Assembly (NCBI GenBank): GCA_036346275.1
Contig: CM070727.1
Span: forward strand, 3,401,760 to 3,465,759
DNA length: 64,000 nt
Reading direction: 5' to 3'
Origin: Otatea glauca
Lineage: Eukaryota; Streptophyta; Magnoliopsida; Poales; Poaceae
Shown: in pieces, positions 60,260 to 64,000 of the stretch
Layout of the letters: the number at the start of each line of letters is the position of its first letter
Numbering within the stretch: the first letter of the stretch is position 1
Program-made: the position numbers and the translations under genes
Notes under the pieces: generated by a model
What the model saw: only the letters and a program-made list of their open reading frames with translations
Told to the model about the DNA's origin: nothing
The model's database searches: none

Positions 60260-61130
60260 ATGGACGCTGTCGCCGTGATCAGCCCGACGATCAACAAGCC
60301 GAAGGTCGTGTTCGTGCTCGGCGCGACGGCCACCGGCAAGTCGAAGCTGGCCATCGCCCTGGGGGCGCGCTTCAGTGGCGAGGTGATCAACTCGGACAAG
60401 ATCCAGGTCTACGCCAGCCTGCCCGTGATCACCAACAAGGTGACCAACCACGAGCACGCCGGAGTGGCGCACCACCTCCTCGGCAGCGTGCCGTGCCCCA
60501 ACGCCGACTTCACCGAGGACGACTTCTTTCGTGAGGCCGCCTACGCGGTCGAGAGCGTGCTCTCCCGCGGTCGCCTCCCCATCGTGGCCGATGGCTCCAA
60601 CAGGTACGTCGAGGCGCTAGTCGAGGGCAGCGGTGGGGTGTTCCGCGCCGCTCACGATTGCGTCTTCGTCTGGCTGGATGCCGCGCCAGAGCTCCTCCGG
60701 CGGTTCACCGCAGCTCGGGTAGACAACATGTTGCGGTGCAGGTTGGTGAACGAGGCCTGCGCGGCGTTCGACCCACCCGGCGCCGACTACACCAGGGGCT
60801 TGCGCCACGCGATCGACCTGCCGGAGATGGACGCGTACCTTCGCGCAGAGTGGGAGGCGGCGGAGGCTGTCGACGCCGCGCTCGCGGAGGCGATGCTGGC
60901 GAGCGCGGTACGTGGAGGAGATCAAGGGCAACACCTTCGGGCTGGTGGTCGCGCAGGTGGAGAAGATCAGGAGGATGAGCACGCTGGAGGGGTGGGACGT
61001 GCGGCGCGTGGACTGCACGGAGGTGCTGATGCGCATGGCGGGCGGCGCCGGCGGTGAGGAGGCGTGGAAGGAGGTGGTGTGGGAGCCCGTGGAGAAGATG
61101 GTGAGGCGTTTCGTACGTAGGGGTGACTGA
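60260..61130 (+). pseudogene. IPT: Adenylate isopentenyltransferase (cytokinin synthesis), frameshifted
   Basis: Starts MDAVAVISPTINKPKVVFV with the nucleotide-binding P-loop GATATGKS at residues 21-28 and INSDKIQVY at 43-51, then GSVPCPNADFTEDDFF and RGRLPIVADGSNRYVEALV. These enzymes transfer an isopentenyl group from DMAPP to ATP/ADP, the first step of cytokinin synthesis, usually in plastids or cytosol. Plant IPT genes are mostly intronless and about 330 residues. Here the frame runs to about codon 216 (AEAMLASA) and then needs a shift near 60905: YVEEIKGNTFGLVVAQVEKI continues in another frame to the stop TGA at 61128-61130. Read as is, the C-terminal third is replaced by unrelated residues. 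A sequencing error or a very short cryptic intron cannot be fully excluded. Confidence 0.9.
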
Positions 61131-61143
61131 CTGGGAATACGTA

Positions 61144-61290
61144 GGTCTGTTTGGTAGAGCTATAAATCCCAGTTTCATCTGAGATCTGAAACTTGTAGGT
61201 TAAAATAAAGTGAATTAAATTTATATTTTTAGTCTAAAATTTTTAGTCTAAAATGTAAACAAGATGATCTATCTAAACACTCCAGATTGT
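61144..61290. repeat. Partial copy of the GGCCCTGTTTGG MITE
   Basis: It starts GGTCTGTTTGGTAGAGCT, matches the left part of the element at 44149-44340, and has a local duplication of TTTTTAGTCTAAAAT. The right end is missing. Confidence 0.65.
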
Positions 61291-62090
61291 GCGCTTTTTG
61301 GCAGGGTGTTATTTGGAGAACTGTTAATGTTGTGCACCAACTTATGAGGGATGCTACTTCACTGAAAGCCCTCAGTTCCCCAAGGTATGCATGCATGCGT
61401 CGATTTCCAGTTGGCCCCAGATTTGATCTTTACTTCAAGTGCTAATTCACACGAGATGGAGCAGCTAAGTGCAGTATCTGTTGTATCCATCTGAAATTTT
61501 AATCCAGGATAGATGAATGACAACGGGTGCATTGTTATTTGTACATAGTATTTTCTTGATTTTGATATGTGCTACCCTTCTTTATGCACAAGCTGCTATG
61601 TTGTTTACATCTTCTCGATTAAAGATCAGGTGTTTTGGAAAGCCTAGAAGCTTATTGGTGATTAGCTGAAACTGCATCCCAGGTTAAGAGCATAGGATTT
61701 CAAGGAGAGTGCTCAAACTGTGCTTTTGTATTTCATACATTCAGGTTTGTCTAATCTTCTCAAACTTCTAGCATTTTTTGATAGTATAAACTCCATGAGA
61801 CAGAAAAAATAATAATAAAACAACCTGTCTGATTTAGAATCTTAAGGTGTACATAGATTCTGACCTGAAAACCCCTAAGGCTCATGATTTCATCCCGAGT
61901 TTGGTTTCCATTTGGCATGGTCTGCTATTCCATATATGATATATATCCAGTTTAAAATCCCGAAAAAGAGAGAGAGAACAGTCTGAAGCTAGAAATCCAA
62001 GTTAGCCTTGAATTCCCTTTGCTTAATAAATTGTTTGACGCTTTATTATGTTATATATGTGTGCAAAAGATATAATGTCTATATTTGTAG
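61291..62090. other. Intergenic or intron sequence between IPT and the Ulp1-like remnant
   Basis: It could hold further exons of the downstream remnant, but none shows convincing coding content together with splice sites. Confidence 0.35.
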
Positions 62091-62764
62091 ATTATGCTGC
62101 CTTTTTATCACGGAGGACGATTCAGCATGTTATCGTTCGACATGAAGGACAGGGTTATCTCCGTTATTGATCCAACACCTCTACCTGGATGGGTTCCAAC
62201 GGATAAACCATCCAGTTACTATCTTGATATAATATAAAAAATTAGTATAATATTCGATCGTGCTATAAGGATAGTAAATCCCTCATGGAACGACGATATT
62301 TATGATTGGCGTATTGTAGCTCCAAAGTCTGTTCCAAAAACAATAGACCGGTAAGTTATTTACACATGATTAGTAAATAATTAAATTTTTGTGTACTTAC
62401 ATATAGCAATTAAATGCTGTGTAGGAACTTGACAGGTTATTTTGTCATGAACTTCATGCAAATCTGGAATGATCAACAGTTTAATGCACGGATCTGCATG
62501 GTCGGTACTCTCTATTTTATTAATCACTTTTTATAAGGTTGTAAAGTAGGTCTATACTGATGATACTCTAAAACGTACTTACAGGGTTCACCTATCCTCA
62601 GGAAGTGTTTCTTAATTGAAAAACTAAAATACAAGTGGAATGAGTGCGCAAAAAACATCCCTCAAGACATAAGAACAAGTCTTAAGAGCATACGGGAAAC
62701 GTTTAGCGAAAAATATTATTCAGTATTATATCTTCATTTTTGTACTCGTATACGGGCACTGTGA
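62091..62764 (+). pseudogene. Three-exon Ulp1-like (C48) protease-related gene remnant
   Basis: Exons 62091-62350, 62425-62500 and 62585-62764 join in consistent phase with GTAAGT and GTCGGT donors and TGTAG and ACAG acceptors. The first reads FSMLSFDMKDRVISVIDPTP with a TAA at 62238-62240, then WNDDIYDWRIVAP. The second reads NLTGYFVMNFMQIWNDQQF, resembling the C-terminal part of plant Ulp1-type proteases. The third ends LKSIRETFSEKYYSVLYLHF at TGA. The usual Cys of the DCG motif is not present, and the upstream catalytic exons were not found. It is probably a captured or decayed gene end; the family call is tentative. Confidence 0.5.
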
Positions 62765-63378
62765 TTATTTATTATTAAATGTTATATTCATACTTATCTT
62801 CTCATTTAATTGATAAACGGGTGTACTACTGTCGTAGCGTTAGCACGAGCACTATACTAGTAACCGTATAAGTGCACTACGGCAGGCAGAGGCAGAAGCC
62901 AAGAGAGTCGCGCATGCTTCATTTTTTTTGCGGTGTTTTTGCCTTAAATCTATGTCCAATGTCCATGGTGCACTGTTCTCTTGTTTGTACGAGTAAAAGG
63001 TCTGAGGAAGCAATCAGGCACGATGATAGGATCGGGCTGCCTCGGTTGCATGAAAAAGGAGATACTACGGGCGCAGGCAGTAGGATACTAGTACTAGTCC
63101 ATCAAAAATGGTGCAACAAGAAGCAACCGAAGCGTTAATGTTAGGATCACGATTCACAAATCACAAAGGCGATTGATCCCACGTCTCCGAGAAAGGGTTT
63201 TTGTGACTTCTCCATGTGGTGAACGCGCCAAAAGAAGCTTCGCATGTTTGAGTTGTATCCAAACTTTACTAGAAAAAAAGAAGAAAAAAAGCAGAAGCAA
63301 AGTATTGCATGCAATACATTTTGTGGCGAACAATTCATTCGGCACAATTCTGGCAAGCATTGGCATAAGAATAGAGCT
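62765..63378. other. Intergenic, no gene recognised
   Basis: An 88-codon frame (62872-63138) and shorter ones on the minus strand have no recognisable domain. Confidence 0.35.
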
Positions 63379-63762
63379 CTTTTACAGTGGATTAAAATCA
63401 ATATAAGCCGTCTATTCCTTTGAATCTAATGGTTGAGATCAATTTAGATCTAGTTATACTACCACTTGTAGTATTGGTAGTAAAATTGAAAGAGGGGTAA
63501 AAGGGTAAAAAATTCCGTCATACTATCTGTCCTCTATGGTAAAATACGTCATGTGATCCTGATGAATGACGGATGAATAGATAAGAAGTCTTTGAAGATC
63601 AATAGGTATTCGGTGAATCCAAAACTGTAAACGAGTTAGAAAAAAAAATCTAAAATACCCCTAATAAATGGATAGAAAAAGTCTAAAATACCCCTGAGAA
63701 TAGATGGTTAGATTTGATTCCTACTACCACTACTTACTACCTATGTAATGCACCGTAAAATT
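63379..63762. repeat. Possible MITE with TTTTACAGTGG ends
   Basis: The left end TTTTACAGTGGATTA mirrors the right end, whose complement reads TTTTACGGTGCATTACATAG. Both halves share CTATTC and ATCTAA-GGTT-AGAT phrases in opposite orientation. The target duplication is not clear. Confidence 0.5.
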
Positions 63763-64000
63763 TCTCTAAGAATAAGTCTATGATGAGCAAGTCAGGTGTC
63801 TAAGAAAGTATGACATGCCAACTACAACCAAACGCTCACCTTATTTGATCAAACTTGACAGAGTGTGGTAACCTTGAGCTCCAACCAAACACCGCCTTCC
63901 TTCTGTTGCGTGTTGCAAAAGTTGCACGCGAGTGCGCTTCACCATACTACTTGTTTTGGTTGACACCGTGTTTTCTTCTCATTTCTTTTTGAACATACTA
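63763..64000. other. Window end, nothing assignable
   Basis: Short sequence with words such as CCAACCAAACACCGCC that are common at grass MITE ends. No borders can be defined. Confidence 0.3.

Overview
This is a nuclear genomic window from a grass (Poaceae). The evidence is plant splice signals (GT/AG introns), an SRS/SHI-type zinc-finger gene of grass type (MAGFPLGGG start), a plant isopentenyltransferase, a plant receptor-like cytoplasmic kinase, and a dense load of grass-type transposons (CACTA, hAT, Stowaway, Tourist, Helitron-like, LINE). I cannot name the species. Most of the window is transposon-derived or AT-rich sequence without recognisable genes. Only one locus, the SRS/SHI gene at 41453-42482, looks fully intact.

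Layout, 1-20300: a decayed F-box gene lies on the minus strand (444-1063). A PTI1-like cytoplasmic kinase pseudogene follows (2580-4909, resuming 19904-20287). It is split by a 14,991-bp CACTA (En/Spm) transposon at 4910-19900 with identical 16-bp ends and an AAG target duplication. The transposon carries a TNP2-like transposase (6070-9301) and a Tnp1/Ulp1-like second gene (12623-19272), both broken. The second gene is itself interrupted by a 3.3-kb unclassified insertion (13153-16488). That insertion holds the most unusual structure in the window: about 26 small hairpins that share one loop (AACACAT or a near variant) while their stems differ from copy to copy yet stay complementary. The CACTA element also holds an inverted copy of its own transposase start and subterminal repeats just downstream of the transposase.

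Layout, 20300-41450: Helitron-like repeat blocks, a 1.6-kb hAT element with an 8-bp target duplication, an AT-rich desert, another inverted-repeat element, GC-rich islands without a clear product, a Stowaway element, and a 2.27-kb hAT-like element with GC-rich internal sequence (38607-40872). This last element ends only 580 bp before the SRS/SHI start codon.

Layout, 41450-64000: the SRS/SHI transcription factor gene (two exons), then miniature elements (Tourist, Stowaway, hAT-like), a 929-bp hAT element with a GC-rich insert (49492-50420), a dead LINE (52090-53790), an orphan CACTA end (55860-56125), and a tandemly duplicated cytokinin-synthesis (IPT) locus. The IPT locus has one severely deleted copy and one near-complete but frameshifted copy (59390-61130). 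A three-exon Ulp1-like gene remnant follows (62091-62764).

The genes do not form a pathway. Functionally, the window offers a developmental transcription factor (SRS/SHI, auxin-linked in the family) and a broken cytokinin synthase, set in transposon-rich sequence.
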